Shown here: positions 47,081 to 58,904 of the stretch, piece after piece
Layout of the letters: each line of letters starts with the position of its first letter
How positions within the stretch are numbered: position 1 is the first letter of the stretch
Assembly (NCBI RefSeq): GCF_047948215.1
Contig: NC_134464.1
Location: 32,611,020 to 32,675,019 of the forward strand
Direction of reading: 5' to 3'
Length of the DNA: 64,000 nt
Source of the DNA: Lycorma delicatula
Taxonomy: Eukaryota; Arthropoda; Insecta; Hemiptera; Fulgoridae
Position numbers and translations under genes: made by a program
The notes under the pieces: model-generated
Told to the model about the DNA's origin: nothing
Databases searched by the model: none
The model's input: the letters and a program-made list of their open reading frames with translations, nothing else

Positions 47081-47390
47081 TATTAGTCAGTATATTTTTC
47101 TTTCGTTCTGAAAAGATGCCAAAAAATATGTTTTCTTTTCTTTATAACATCTAAAAAATTGTCATTAAATTTATAAATCTCTTCATTTTTTCTAATCCTC
47201 CACATATTCTCTTCAATTTTAACTGATTCTAATATTTTTCTTAATACTTTCCTCTCTTTTTTCTCTGGCTCTTCAATTTTGCCTACCTTGTTCATACTTA
47301 GACTCTCCTTGGCATAAAGCCATTCAGGTCTAATAACTGTATGGTAATGCCTAATTTTTATTTTTCTGAAAACTGATTTTTTTATTGTAT
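47081..47390 (-). mobile_element. LINE C-terminal fragment (second family)
   Basis: Minus strand: HYHTVIRPEWLYAKESLSMN, then KVGKIEEPEKKERKVLRKIL and NEEIYKFNDNFLDVIKKRK. Wording such as RKILG, KERKILRKIL and R.RLAFYGHL is standard after the RT of a group of insect non-LTR elements. A related piece lies at 50480-51190 on the plus strand. It abuts the Jockey fragment. Confidence 0.65.
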
Positions 47391-47547
47391 AAATGGTTTG
47401 TTAAGTGATGTGCAAGATCCATTTTACTAGTTCTAACTTTATTCAATTTTTTATCTAAAGCGTTGGGTTTAATTATTTTACATAGAAAAATTCATTAATT
47501 TTTCCTTATTCTTTGGAACATCTTTAATATTTGTCTAAATATTAGAT

Positions 47548-47640
47548 GAAACTGAAAAATATTTACATTGGGTTAACCAGAAGAAAGAGTACCGTAAAAA
47601 ATGGATGGAGATAGAAACTTATCTGAGGAATTCAGATTGT
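47548..47640 (+). repeat. Repeat block shared with 49217-49320
   Basis: AAACTGAAAAATATTTACAT, GGTTAACCAGAAGAAAG, AAAAATGGATGGAGATAG and AAACTTATCTGAGGAATTCA recur in order at 49217-49320. The family is unknown. Confidence 0.6.
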
Positions 47641-47677
47641 AAAATTTTTTTATTTATTATTAAAAACGTATGATTTA

Positions 47678-47975
47678 TCCTATCGGGCTGTTCTAGTAGT
47701 TAACTCATTGGATCAAATCAGATGTTTAACAACTGATTTTCGAAGTCCAATGTTCTGAGGTTGAAATTCGAAAAAAGGTTAGTCGCTTTTATACGGATTT
47801 GAATAATAGACGGTGGATACCGGAGTACTGTGGTGGTTGAGGTTCAATTAACCTCAAGTCTCAGGAATGGTCGGCTTGAGTTTGTACAGAATTAAACCTT
47901 ATTTGTATGTCATACATATCATCCTCATCTCATTGAGCTTCAGGGGGTTGCTTACTGTTTACTAGTTGGACAGAT
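47678..47975 (+). mobile_element. tRNA-derived SINE, family 1, strongly diverged
   Basis: The order of blocks is that of family 1: TCGGGCTGTTCTAGTAGTTA, ATACGGATTTGAATAATAGA, GGTGGATACCGGAGTACT, TGGTGGTTGAGGTTCAATTA, CTCAGGAATGGTCGGCTTGA and CATACATATCATCCTCA. Many substitutions, and loss of the central palindrome, mark it as older than the other copies. Confidence 0.75.
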
Positions 47976-48039
47976 TGCAATGAACACACAAGTAATAAAA
48001 TGAAATTCTACATTTTTACTTTTATTTTTATTTAAAATA

Positions 48040-48900
48040 CAAAATAACTAATTAAAAAATGCTGCCCATATGAAAAAAATTCCTTTCGCCATGCCGGAAG
48101 GTGGAGGTAGATTTCACCCGTCCTAAGTAGGGGATAAAAAAGATTTCCTCCTTACAGTTAAGAAACACTTTAAATTTACACAATACAACAACGGTTAGAT
48201 GTGAAAAAAGTTTCACATGTTTATCATACGACAAGCCCAATCTTCTTAAAATTCCAGCAACATTTAGGTCATCCGTTGCCGTAAGGATTGGTCATATTAA
48301 TAACTGTTTCAGACAAAAGTTGTAGGTAATGTTAGGAGCACTTAGTACCACTTTAAACCGATTCGATACTACTATACCTATTAAGGGAGGTAAGATTCTT
48401 TTTTATCTTAGAAACCCCATTTTTCCACTCCCTGGGCCAATGGTTGATATCCAAAACTTTACTTAGATAAGTTTTAGGCTCTTATCCAAAAAATAGTAGG
48501 AACTTTAAACGAATTCGATATTTTACTTAATAAGAAAACGTTATAGCGATATTTTGTTTTCCCCCCTATTTCCAGCTCCATGGTACGATTTTGGCCGTTA
48601 ACGAACTCGACCGAGATTTGGGACGAGTTGGTTTTTAAGGAATAATTTGAAAGTGATTGGTGCAAAATTACGGCAGTATCGTATCCACAAGAAAGTGAAA
48701 TATGTATATATACATCTATTTATAAACTTTTGAGATAACGGTAGTTTTGGGGTTTGGGGGATGTGAAACGCGAAGATATGTCGAAATTTTCCGGAAATCC
48801 AGTCATGGTACCCATTAAAATAGGTAGCTTTCTTATGAAATTTACCTAAAAAATCCATTTCCAAGGGACAAAAAGACGAGATATCTGTGTTGTTTGACTG
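48040..48900. repeat. Unclassified, moderately GC-rich repeat-like block
   Basis: Base composition is distinctly higher in GC than the surroundings over about 850 bp (ATGCCGGAAGGTGGAGGTAG, GTCATCCGTTGCCGTAAGG, CCTGGGCCAATGG, GGCCGTTAACGAACTCGACC). No protein reading survives on either strand beyond chance. It is likely the body of an unknown transposon. Confidence 0.35.
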
Positions 48901-49216
48901 AAAAAAAAAAACAATAAGAGGGTGGTAACTGTGAAGTGTGATTTAAGGGTCTATATAATATAAGAATATGTATATAATATTTATTTATTTTATTTGTAGT
49001 ATATGCATATATTATTTATTTACACAAAATTAAAATTTAATTTACTTGAATTTTCACGTGAAATTATTTTGAATATAAAAAGAACTGATATGTATGGTTG
49101 GTTTATGATCAGAGTCCATATTATCTAACTAAAGATATCAATAAAAAATAAAAGAAAATCAACTTCAAATTTCCCAAAAAGAAATTTTATTTTTCCTTTA
49201 AAAAATTCATCTACCT
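48901..49216. other. AT-rich sequence, nothing recognised
   Basis: No feature was seen. Confidence 0.5.
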
Positions 49217-49320
49217 AAATTAAACTGAAACATATTTATTTTGGGATAACCAGATAAAAAAATAACGGCAAAAATGGATGGAAACAGAAGAAACTTATCT
49301 GAAGAATTCAGAGTAAAAAA
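49217..49320 (+). repeat. Second copy of the 47548 repeat block
   Basis: AAACTGAAACATATTTATTT, GGGATAACCAGATAAAA, AAAAATGGATGGAAACAG and AAACTTATCTGAAGAATTCA parallel 47548-47640. Confidence 0.6.
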
Positions 49321-49436
49321 GACACTAGTTTGAATTTAGTTGAACTTATCAAGGAAGAATGTTTATTAAAAATAAACATTACATCCATCTAGATGGATGG
49401 ATATTACGTCTCATCTCCGTGGAGATGAAAATCAGT

Positions 49437-49590
49437 ATCGATCTCTGTAGCAGAGTGGTTTTTGAACGACTCTCTCATTCGTAAGTTCCAGGTTTGAGTA
49501 CAATTAAGCGTGGCATTATTCACAGGCTATCAAAATTCATTATAGGAAATTGTTACTGGCCATCGATCTGTTGTTGTATTGATTAAAGAT
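49437..49590 (+). mobile_element. tRNA-like SINE, family 2-like
   Basis: CTCTGTAGCAGAGTGGTTTT (A-box-like) is followed by CTCTCATTCG and the B-box-like AGGTTTGAGTAC, then GCGTGGCATTATTCAC. The plan matches the family 2 copies, but the body differs. It ends near an A-rich run at 49590. Confidence 0.55.
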
Positions 49591-49599
49591 TAAAAAAAA

Positions 49600-50475
49600 A
49601 ATAAACGAATAAAATGTAGCGGAGGGAAATCGGGAAAGAATTATAAATATTAAAAAAAAAAAAATAGAAGTAATCAACAACTAAAAATTTTAACCGGAAA
49701 TAAAAGATAATGGAAAATGATATGTGCAAAGGACCTATCCAGGATATATAGTTTTTCATCCGAAAATTTATTTAGCGTTGAAGTATCCAACAATTTTAGT
49801 TTAACCCACAACCGTTCTACCAGATTTTTATTTAATTTCAATATCGTGATGCAAATTATAATATAATTTTATGAACATGAAACATAAACTGTTTTATTTT
49901 CATTATTAGACTAAATAAACAGAATTCCATTATCGGATAAAGTTTTCATTTTTAATGTAAAGTTTTCTAATTTTAAAACGTAATTGGATCATTAGAATAA
50001 ATAAAAACAGTTTTCAACAGAAACAAGTTATGTATTCATTACTGGCAGCATAAAGCTTTAAATTCCAATAAAATTGTTTAATAGAAAGCTTTACGCTTTC
50101 TTTATTCCTTTTAGTGAACTGCGTTTGATATGCAAATAGCACACACTTAATTTAGTAGTTTTATAATTTGTTTTAACTACCCGTATTAGCTTCGATATAA
50201 ATTCCCTTTTTATTTCTTTTTTAATTACAATTATTATTGCTTTTGGTCAATACTTATTCAAATTTTATGTCGTTAATACAACGCTGATTTATTATACTAA
50301 AAATCGATAAATAAAATATAGCCTAATACGTTTAAGTTTTTCAACATTATTTTATGAAGTTATAAATGAACTATTTTATTACATATTTAATTATTATTAT
50401 TTTAAAATAATAATTAAAATTATTCAAATAACTTTTCTATATTAATAAATTGTTTCATAATAATCGAACAAGAAC
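49600..50475. other. AT-rich sequence, nothing recognised
   Basis: No exon or repeat was identified. Confidence 0.5.
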
Positions 50476-50479
50476 GAGA

Positions 50480-51190
50480 AAAATAGAATTGGCATATCAA
50501 CTAACAAAAGATATTTACAACAAAAAGAACATCTGAATAAAGGCCAAAATCAGAAACTACAATACGGTACTCAACTCAAAAGGCCTGTACGCAATAGAAT
50601 GCATCTTCAGTTTGAAATCAAGTGAAGTAAATGCTGTAGAAAAAAAATAAAGAAAATCTTGAAAAAAATCCTAAAACCACTAAAAAAGGATTTAATACAG
50701 ATCATTAAAAACACAATGAAACTGAAACTCTATAAGAAAAAGAAGAGCCAATTACTTTGAACACCATACGATAGATAATACATGATAACAGGCTCAAAAA
50801 AAAATTTACGACAAAAAGAATGAAAATCAGTAGATCTCAAAGGTTTAAAAAAGGCTTAAAATAAAATGAAAATATCTGAAGAAATATTTTTCTCAAAAAC
50901 GTTCAGAAAATTAGTATAACATTTCAGGGGTTTCCAAAATAAGGAGAAAAAAAAATCAAAAACGTCTGCTCAGAAAAGAGATAACAACAAAGCGACGACA
51001 GAATTAATTATTGGAGAACCAGGAAAGAGAATGCTTAAAAGAAAAAGAAATGAATGGAAAATGTCGCTTCACGTGGTCATAAGCCGGAAAAAAAATCGTG
51101 AATTTAAAATTAAAATAATTAAACATAAACATATTTCTATTAAAAAAATCACCTACCAAAACAAAATTTATAATTCTTACTGCGGACTAA
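50480..51190 (+). mobile_element. Degenerate LINE 3' end (same group as 47081-47390)
   Basis: Plus-strand reading with stops: IELAYQLTKDIYNKKNI, AKIRNYNTVLNSKGLYAIEC, RKILKKIL and KMKISEEIFFSKTFRKL. The LAYQLTKDIYNKK and YNTV.....LYA.EC wording identifies the post-RT region of an insect non-LTR element. Frames shift often, so it is an old copy. Confidence 0.6.
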
Positions 51191-51248
51191 ATTAACAAAA
51201 TGAAAAATTTAAAGAAGAATTAAAAACTAAGTATCTAAATATTTTAGT

Positions 51249-52040
51249 GTTTTTACTTTCCCGTCTACATCCGTAGCTGTAGAAGGGAAATTATTTTAAT
51301 CTGTCCAATTTGGGCATATGCGGTTTTCACCGGATCTTGACGTTTTGACACCTACGGAACGAAAATACCAAAAAAACCGTATGGAAATTTTCCGGATGTT
51401 CGTATGTAAGTGTGCGTGTTAGGTGTCGCATTTTAATCATCTTATATCTCTAGAACTACTGGACCGATTTTGATCTAACTAGTTCAGATTACTTCTATAT
51501 ATGAAGCATTGATGCTATTAAATTTTTAACTTAAAAGAGGTGATGCTGTAAAGCAAGGTCACCGTCAGTATCTCGAGAATTCGTCTTATTAATGTTTTAT
51601 TTTTCTTAGGCATATTTTTTAACAATTAAAAAATGAGATAATTTGCAAAATAAAGATTTTTGCTAAATCGGACCCCCACTACAAAAATAGCTTTAAATAA
51701 AATAGTGGCTGTGGTTATACTGCGTCAATGGTTCCCCTTCTCACCACAAAGAGCGCTAGTATACCACTGACGTACAGCTGTTGTAGTCGTCCTCCACGTT
51801 GTGACGTCATAGGTGAGCGGTAGAATTAAATAAATGAATAATATTTAAAGTGTCCTCTAGTACCGCCACACCCGTGCGAATGAAATGGTATGCGCGTGAA
51901 CTTATATTATATATAAGTTCGATGTATAACTTATAATATTTTTAATTAAGTTGTGTGTGTAAGCCGTGCATCAGAAAAAAGCTGCGTGACAGCAAAGTCG
52001 TACAACTGTGTATTATTCAGCTTTTGTGTTATTCATTTAC
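51249..52040 (-). repeat. Composite of two interspersed repeats (matches 32071 and, inverted, 24276)
   Basis: 51255-51345 parallels 32075-32165 (CTTTCCCGTCTACATCCGTA, then TCTGTCCAATTTGGGCATATG). 51840-52000 read on the minus strand parallels 24290-24510 (TGATGCACGGCTTACACACA, then CATTCGCACGGGTGTGGCGG). In between, TCTAGAACTACTGGACCGAT is a common wording in insect transposons. No coding capacity was seen. Confidence 0.55.
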
Positions 52041-53264
52041 TAGTGAGCCCGGCAAAGCTTCGTTATTGATAAATTTGAGTGTATGAATTAAATAAATTTT
52101 GGATTATATGTGACAAATTATATTACTAAAATAATAAAGTGTTCAATATTAATTGTATTTCAATTAAATAAATCAAAATTATGCCAATGCTCTGGGATAT
52201 ACGATGTTTTTGGTGATTCCATTTAGCGCATATATAAACAAATGTGGTTCAGGCGGTATATTCAATACTGGCAATTTAACTTTATCCATTCAAACAACAT
52301 ATTCCAGGCGCTTCATTTTTAAATTTTAATGTTTTACAATGTATGCAAACTTTATTCATACTTTTCACACACCTGGATGCAAACTATATTCAATTCCAAA
52401 ATTATACTGAAATGAAATACGATGAAGTGTTACCAATTGAAGCAATCGATAATTTTACGTTCCTGTGATGATGTTGTAGCCCGTAACTGTGACATATGTA
52501 ATCTATTTCATTTCGTTTTGCCGTTTCATCTTCTGTTTCATTTTTTCTGTATTCTCTCATTCTCTTGGCTCGAATTGTGTGTTGACCAATATTCTACCCT
52601 TTGGGACACAATGTTATTTTTAAATTATAAAAGTTTTATCTTCTACTTAAATAATATTTACGCTTTTTTACATGTTTTAACTTTCGGAAAAAATGAAACG
52701 GACAATATTACGAAAACAATAAATTGTACAATATTAATTTTCTTTCTTTCTTCTCATGACCCCCGGAATGTTTATCACAGTTCAAACCTCACCAATCTCA
52801 CTACTATATGAATCACAAAAAAAAAAACAACGTATAAATAGATAACCTAAAACTTCCTTTACTAAATTTAATGTCGTTATATATACGAGAGATATCGTCT
52901 ATATCGATTATCACATATCCAATATCGAACGGACTGAAAAGACATGTGAAGTGGCTTACGATTAACCTCCTAGATAACAACAGCGAGAAAGGCGCCTAAA
53001 GTGATTGTATATATTAGATCTATAAGTTTTCCAAGATTTGAGGTGAATCAGCTAACCTAGTATGTTGTGCATCGTCAAAATTCTTCATTTCGTTTTGAAA
53101 TTTTCTTGTGGTGGTTCTTTGATTTGTTTCACTGTTTCTTTGTTTGATTAATTATTCTTTGTGCGATTGATAAGACTATTCGTTGATGTTTCCTTTGAGT
53201 TTTATATTCTGAACTTGATCAATGTTCTTTAAACACATCTTTGTATGTACTTATATATGTTTAT
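52041..53264. other. Probable unclassified transposon sequence, then AT-rich DNA
   Basis: TACTAGTGAGCCCGGCAAAG then CTTCGTTATTG (52040-52075) is a phrase typical of insect transposon ends. The 129-codon plus frame at 52422-52811 contains RNCDICNLFHF and a hydrophobic stretch but no recognised domain. I do not call it a gene. Confidence 0.35.
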
Positions 53265-53282
53265 TATATATATATATATATA

Positions 53283-53724
53283 TGTTGCGACGTCGACGAG
53301 ACGCCCTTTGTTAACAGCGTTACGGTAGATTTTAGAGGTGGACTGTATGTGTTCAAAGGTGATGAATGAAGACAACACGTTGTTGATTACTGAAGGATTA
53401 TTTTATTGTACGCCGTCTCGGCGGTTTAAAATGATTTTGTAACATAGCACTTGTAACTTATAATTTAACTTTAAAGATAGCAAACATAAGCTAAATAAAA
53501 CAAAAGTTATGTTCATCCGAACAAGAATTGAGAGAGACAATCCGGACAGGACCGCCTTGGGTCAAGTATGAGTGCAGACTGGTATAAGATGCTACGTACA
53601 GTGCTCGAGGGAGCAGCTAGTGATGTAGAGTGGCGTGATGGTCTGGTGACCATAGTTTGCTGTGGGCACCCTAGCCACCGCTAGGTTTCAGCAATCGATG
53701 GCAAGAGGGGGTAGAAACGTAACA
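53283..53724. mobile_element. Probable solo LTR (442 bp)
   Basis: It starts TGTTGCGACGTCGACGAGAC and ends GGGGTAGAAACGTAACA, with the inverted TGTT...AACA termini expected of an LTR. ATATA lies on both sides (53278-53282 and 53725-53729), a 5-bp target duplication as in BEL/Pao, Copia or some Gypsy elements. The left flank is a TA repeat, so this duplication could be coincidental. An AATAAA-type signal lies near 53494. No internal region follows on either side, consistent with LTR-LTR recombination. Orientation is not fixed; the termini are symmetrical. Confidence 0.65.
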
Positions 53725-53729
53725 ATATA

Positions 53730-54032
53730 CACTATTTAAGATATGTGTACACATACATTTCATTCAATGCAAACCCTTCTCTCCATTCATTTTTTGTGTT
53801 GAAATTTACTTATGGTTCCGTTAAATTGGAACGGATTATAAATTTAACCTTGTGGCAAAAAAAAAAAAAAATTCTTTAAATTTTGTTTATATACTGAATA
53901 TATATATATATAAAGTTTTTAATATGCTCGTATATATTTTAATATATAATATTTTTCATAATTATTTTTCTTATTTGTTAAACATTTATTAATATTCTTC
54001 ATATACAATATTATGTACACCCCTTCCCACCC

Positions 54033-54035
<3 letters not shown>
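53730..54035. other. AT-rich sequence
   Basis: Nothing recognised. Confidence 0.5.
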
Positions 54036-56379
<2,344 letters not shown>

Positions 56380-56390
56380 GGGTAGTTTTT

Positions 56391-57654
56391 CTTAACTAGT
56401 TAGATTAATCGTAACTATAATAAGTTAATCTTAACTAGAAGAATTGAGAGGAGAGTGGAAGAAGTGTTAGGAGAAGACCAATTTGGTTTCAGGAAATGTA
56501 TAGGGACAAGGGAAGCAATTTTAGGCCTCAGATTAATAGTAGAAGGAAGATAAAAGAAAAACAACATACTTGGCTTTTATAGACCTAGAAAAGGCATTCG
56601 ATAACATAGACTGGAATAAAATGTTCAGCATTTTAAAAAAATTAGGGTTCAAATACAGAGATAGAAGAACAATTGCTAACATGTACAGGAACCAAACAGC
56701 AACAGTAATAATTGAAGATCATAAGAAAGAAGCCGTAATAAGAAAGGGAGTCCGACAAGGATGTTCCCTGTCTCCGTTACTTTTTAATCTTTACATGGAA
56801 CTAGCAGTTAATGATGTTAAAGAACAATTTAGATTCGGAGTAACAGTACAAGGTGAAAAGATAAAGATGCTACGATTTGCTGATGATATAGTAATTCTAG
56901 CCGAGAGTAAAAAGGATTTAGAAGAAACAATGAACGGCATAGATGAAGTCCTACGCAATAACTATCGCATGAAAATAAACAAGGACAAAACAAAACTAAT
57001 GAAATGTAGTAGAAATAACAAAGATTGACCACTGAATGTGAAAATAGGAGGAGAAAATATTATGGAGGTAGAAGAATTTTGTTATTTGGGAAATAGAATT
57101 ACTAAAGATGGACGAAGCAGGAGCGATATAAAATGCCGAATAGCACAAACGAAACGAGCCTTCAGTAAGAAATATAATTTGTTTACATCAAAAATTAATT
57201 TAAATGTCAGGAAAAGATTTTTGAAAGTGTATGTTTGGAGTGTCGCTTTATATGGAAGTGAAACTTGGACGATCGGAGTATCTGAGAAGAAAAGATTAGA
57301 AGCTTTTGAAATGTGGTGCTATAGGAGAATGTTAAATTCAGATTGTTGGATAAAGTGACAAATGAAGAGGTATTGTGGCAAATAGATGAAGTAAGAAGCA
57401 TTTGGAAAAATATAGTTAAAAGAAGAGATAGACTTATAGGCCACATACTAAGGCATCCTGAAATAGTCGCTTTAATATTGGAAGGACAGGTAGAAGGAAA
57501 AAATTGTGTAGGCAGGCCACGTTTGGAATATGTAAAACAAATTGTTAGGGATGTAGGATGTAGAGGGTATACTGAAATGAAACGACTAGCACTAGGTAGG
57601 GAATCTTAGAGAACTGCATCAAACCAGTCAAATGACTGAAGAAAAAAAAAAAAA
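56391..57654 (+). mobile_element. LINE (RTE-like) 3' end, copy 2, with target-site duplication
   Basis: Flanked by a perfect 11-bp direct repeat GGGTAGTTTTT (56380-56390 and 57655-57665), with a poly(A) tail at 57642-57654. It begins before RT: TRRIERRVEEVLGEDQFGFR, then a frameshift into LAFIDLEKAFDNIDWNKMF. It continues with KGVRQGCSLSPLLFNLYMEL, MLRFADDIVILAESKKDLEE, EVEEFCYLGNRITKDGRSRS, ALYGSETW, RDRLIGHILRHPE and GRPRLEYVKQIVRDVGCRG. The ADD catalytic box is intact. A TGA at 57026-57028 and a frameshift near 57345 disable it, exactly as in copy 1 at 24987. The first 40 bp (CTTAACTAGTTAGATTAATC...) are of unclear origin. Confidence 0.92.
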
Positions 57655-57669
57655 GGGTAGTTTTTGTAC

Positions 57670-58310
57670 AAATTTTTACAATGGTAAATTTCAATATGGT
57701 GGTCATTAAAATTTAAAAATAATTAATAGTTCTCGGTAAAGACAGGAAATCATTTTCTTATTAAAGTAAGTGTTTAAAAAAATTATTTCCGTAAGATTGT
57801 AATAATTCAATAATTTAAATTAACGAAATGGAAAATGGGTTAAATCAAGTATTGCAATTTTCATAAGCTAATAAACTTATATTTCATAATCCCAACAAAC
57901 AATCATTAAGCGTATGTAGTGAATGTATTAATCACAAAAAAAGAGCAGTTGTACAAAGTACAAAATTTTGTATAATTTTTTTCCCGGAGACTTCTCTTTT
58001 AAAAGCAGGGGTAAACTTTTCAAAACCAAATATTTTATTACAATGATAAATATTATTGCAAGAAATGTATACAGCAGAATTAATTATAAATTACAACAAA
58101 TAAAATATGTAATTAAGAGTTTAGAATGTAAAATATTTTCAGATTAAAAGTTTAATAAAGTAGAGCAAAATAGATTAAAGAGATATTTAATTAATTCATT
58201 GTATTTTCATATATATACAGAATGATTACGAAGCAGAATGTAACAAGCTTTCAGGACATGTTCCATTCGTGAAAATAAAGAAGAAATTTATATAAACATA
58301 GGTTCGGAAA
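57670..58310. other. AT-rich sequence, nothing recognised
   Basis: No feature was identified. Confidence 0.5.
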
Positions 58311-58319
58311 TACTTCTTT

Positions 58320-58740
58320 AGTGAGCGTCGGCTGATAAAAGATTTCTTCCTGATTTCTGCGCCTTTGGTAAAATTAAGCCAGACTGAGTAAAGCCTCGGT
58401 CCTAAGAGGCTAGCTGAACCTTAGACTGAGTTAAGCCTCCTAGCCTCGGTCTAAAGACCGAAGTTAAGGACTTACTTCTGACCGAGTGGCAAGAGGGTTA
58501 AAATACTTCGCCTAATGGTGGATGAACATGCTAATTAATTCCGCGAATAGATGTGTGGGTGAGGTAGGTTTGTATCTCACGCAGCTCCTTTCTGGGCGTG
58601 GTGAATTTGAAGCCTACCTGCATCGATATTGTTATCTGTGATGTGATGGGTACACCAGTTAATTTCTTGGCACGCAAGAAAATTTTGTATGATGTGTGTG
58701 TGAATGTGTATTGTCACCTGAGGAAGCTTAGAGAATTCTA
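58320..58740 (+). repeat. GC-richer unclassified repeat with internal duplicated unit
   Basis: 58350-58385 matches 24720-24755 (CCTGATTTCTGCGCCTTTGG, TAAAATTAAGC). The segment AGACTGAGT[A/T]AAGCCTC and AGCCTCGGTC occur twice (about 58382-58425 and 58432-58475), an imperfect tandem unit of about 45 bp with small hairpins. The rest is unique here and non-coding. Confidence 0.5.
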
Positions 58741-58744
58741 AGTG

Positions 58745-58890
58745 AGCCGGCCTCTGTGGCGCGAGTGGTAGCGTTTCGGCTTTTCATCCGGAGATCCTGG
58801 GTTCGAATCCCGGTCAAGAATTGCATTTTCACACCCTACAAAAATTCTCAGACAAAAAAGACAAAAAGACAAGAAGACAAAAAAAAAAAG
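58745..58890 (+). mobile_element. tRNA-derived SINE, family 2, best-preserved copy
   Basis: GCCGGCCTCTGTGGCGCGAG then TGGTAGCG (A box), TTTTCATCCGGAGATCCTGG, and the canonical B box GGTTCGAATCC. TTGCATTTTCACACCCTAC and an A-rich tail follow. The flanks AGAATTCTA (58732-58740) and AGAATTTCTA (58893-58902) look like an imperfect target duplication. A tRNA gene is unlikely, because no 3' acceptor stem pairs with the 5' end. Confidence 0.8.
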
Positions 58891-58904
58891 AAAGAATTTC
58901 TATT

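Noticed and set aside
52422..52811. 129-codon plus-strand frame as a gene
   Set aside because: Hydrophobic, Phe/Leu-rich text with no domain or splice context, next to transposon-like sequence.
58745..58830. Possible tRNA gene
   Set aside because: The A and B boxes are good, but the acceptor ends do not pair and related copies with the same 3' extension occur elsewhere, so it is a SINE head.
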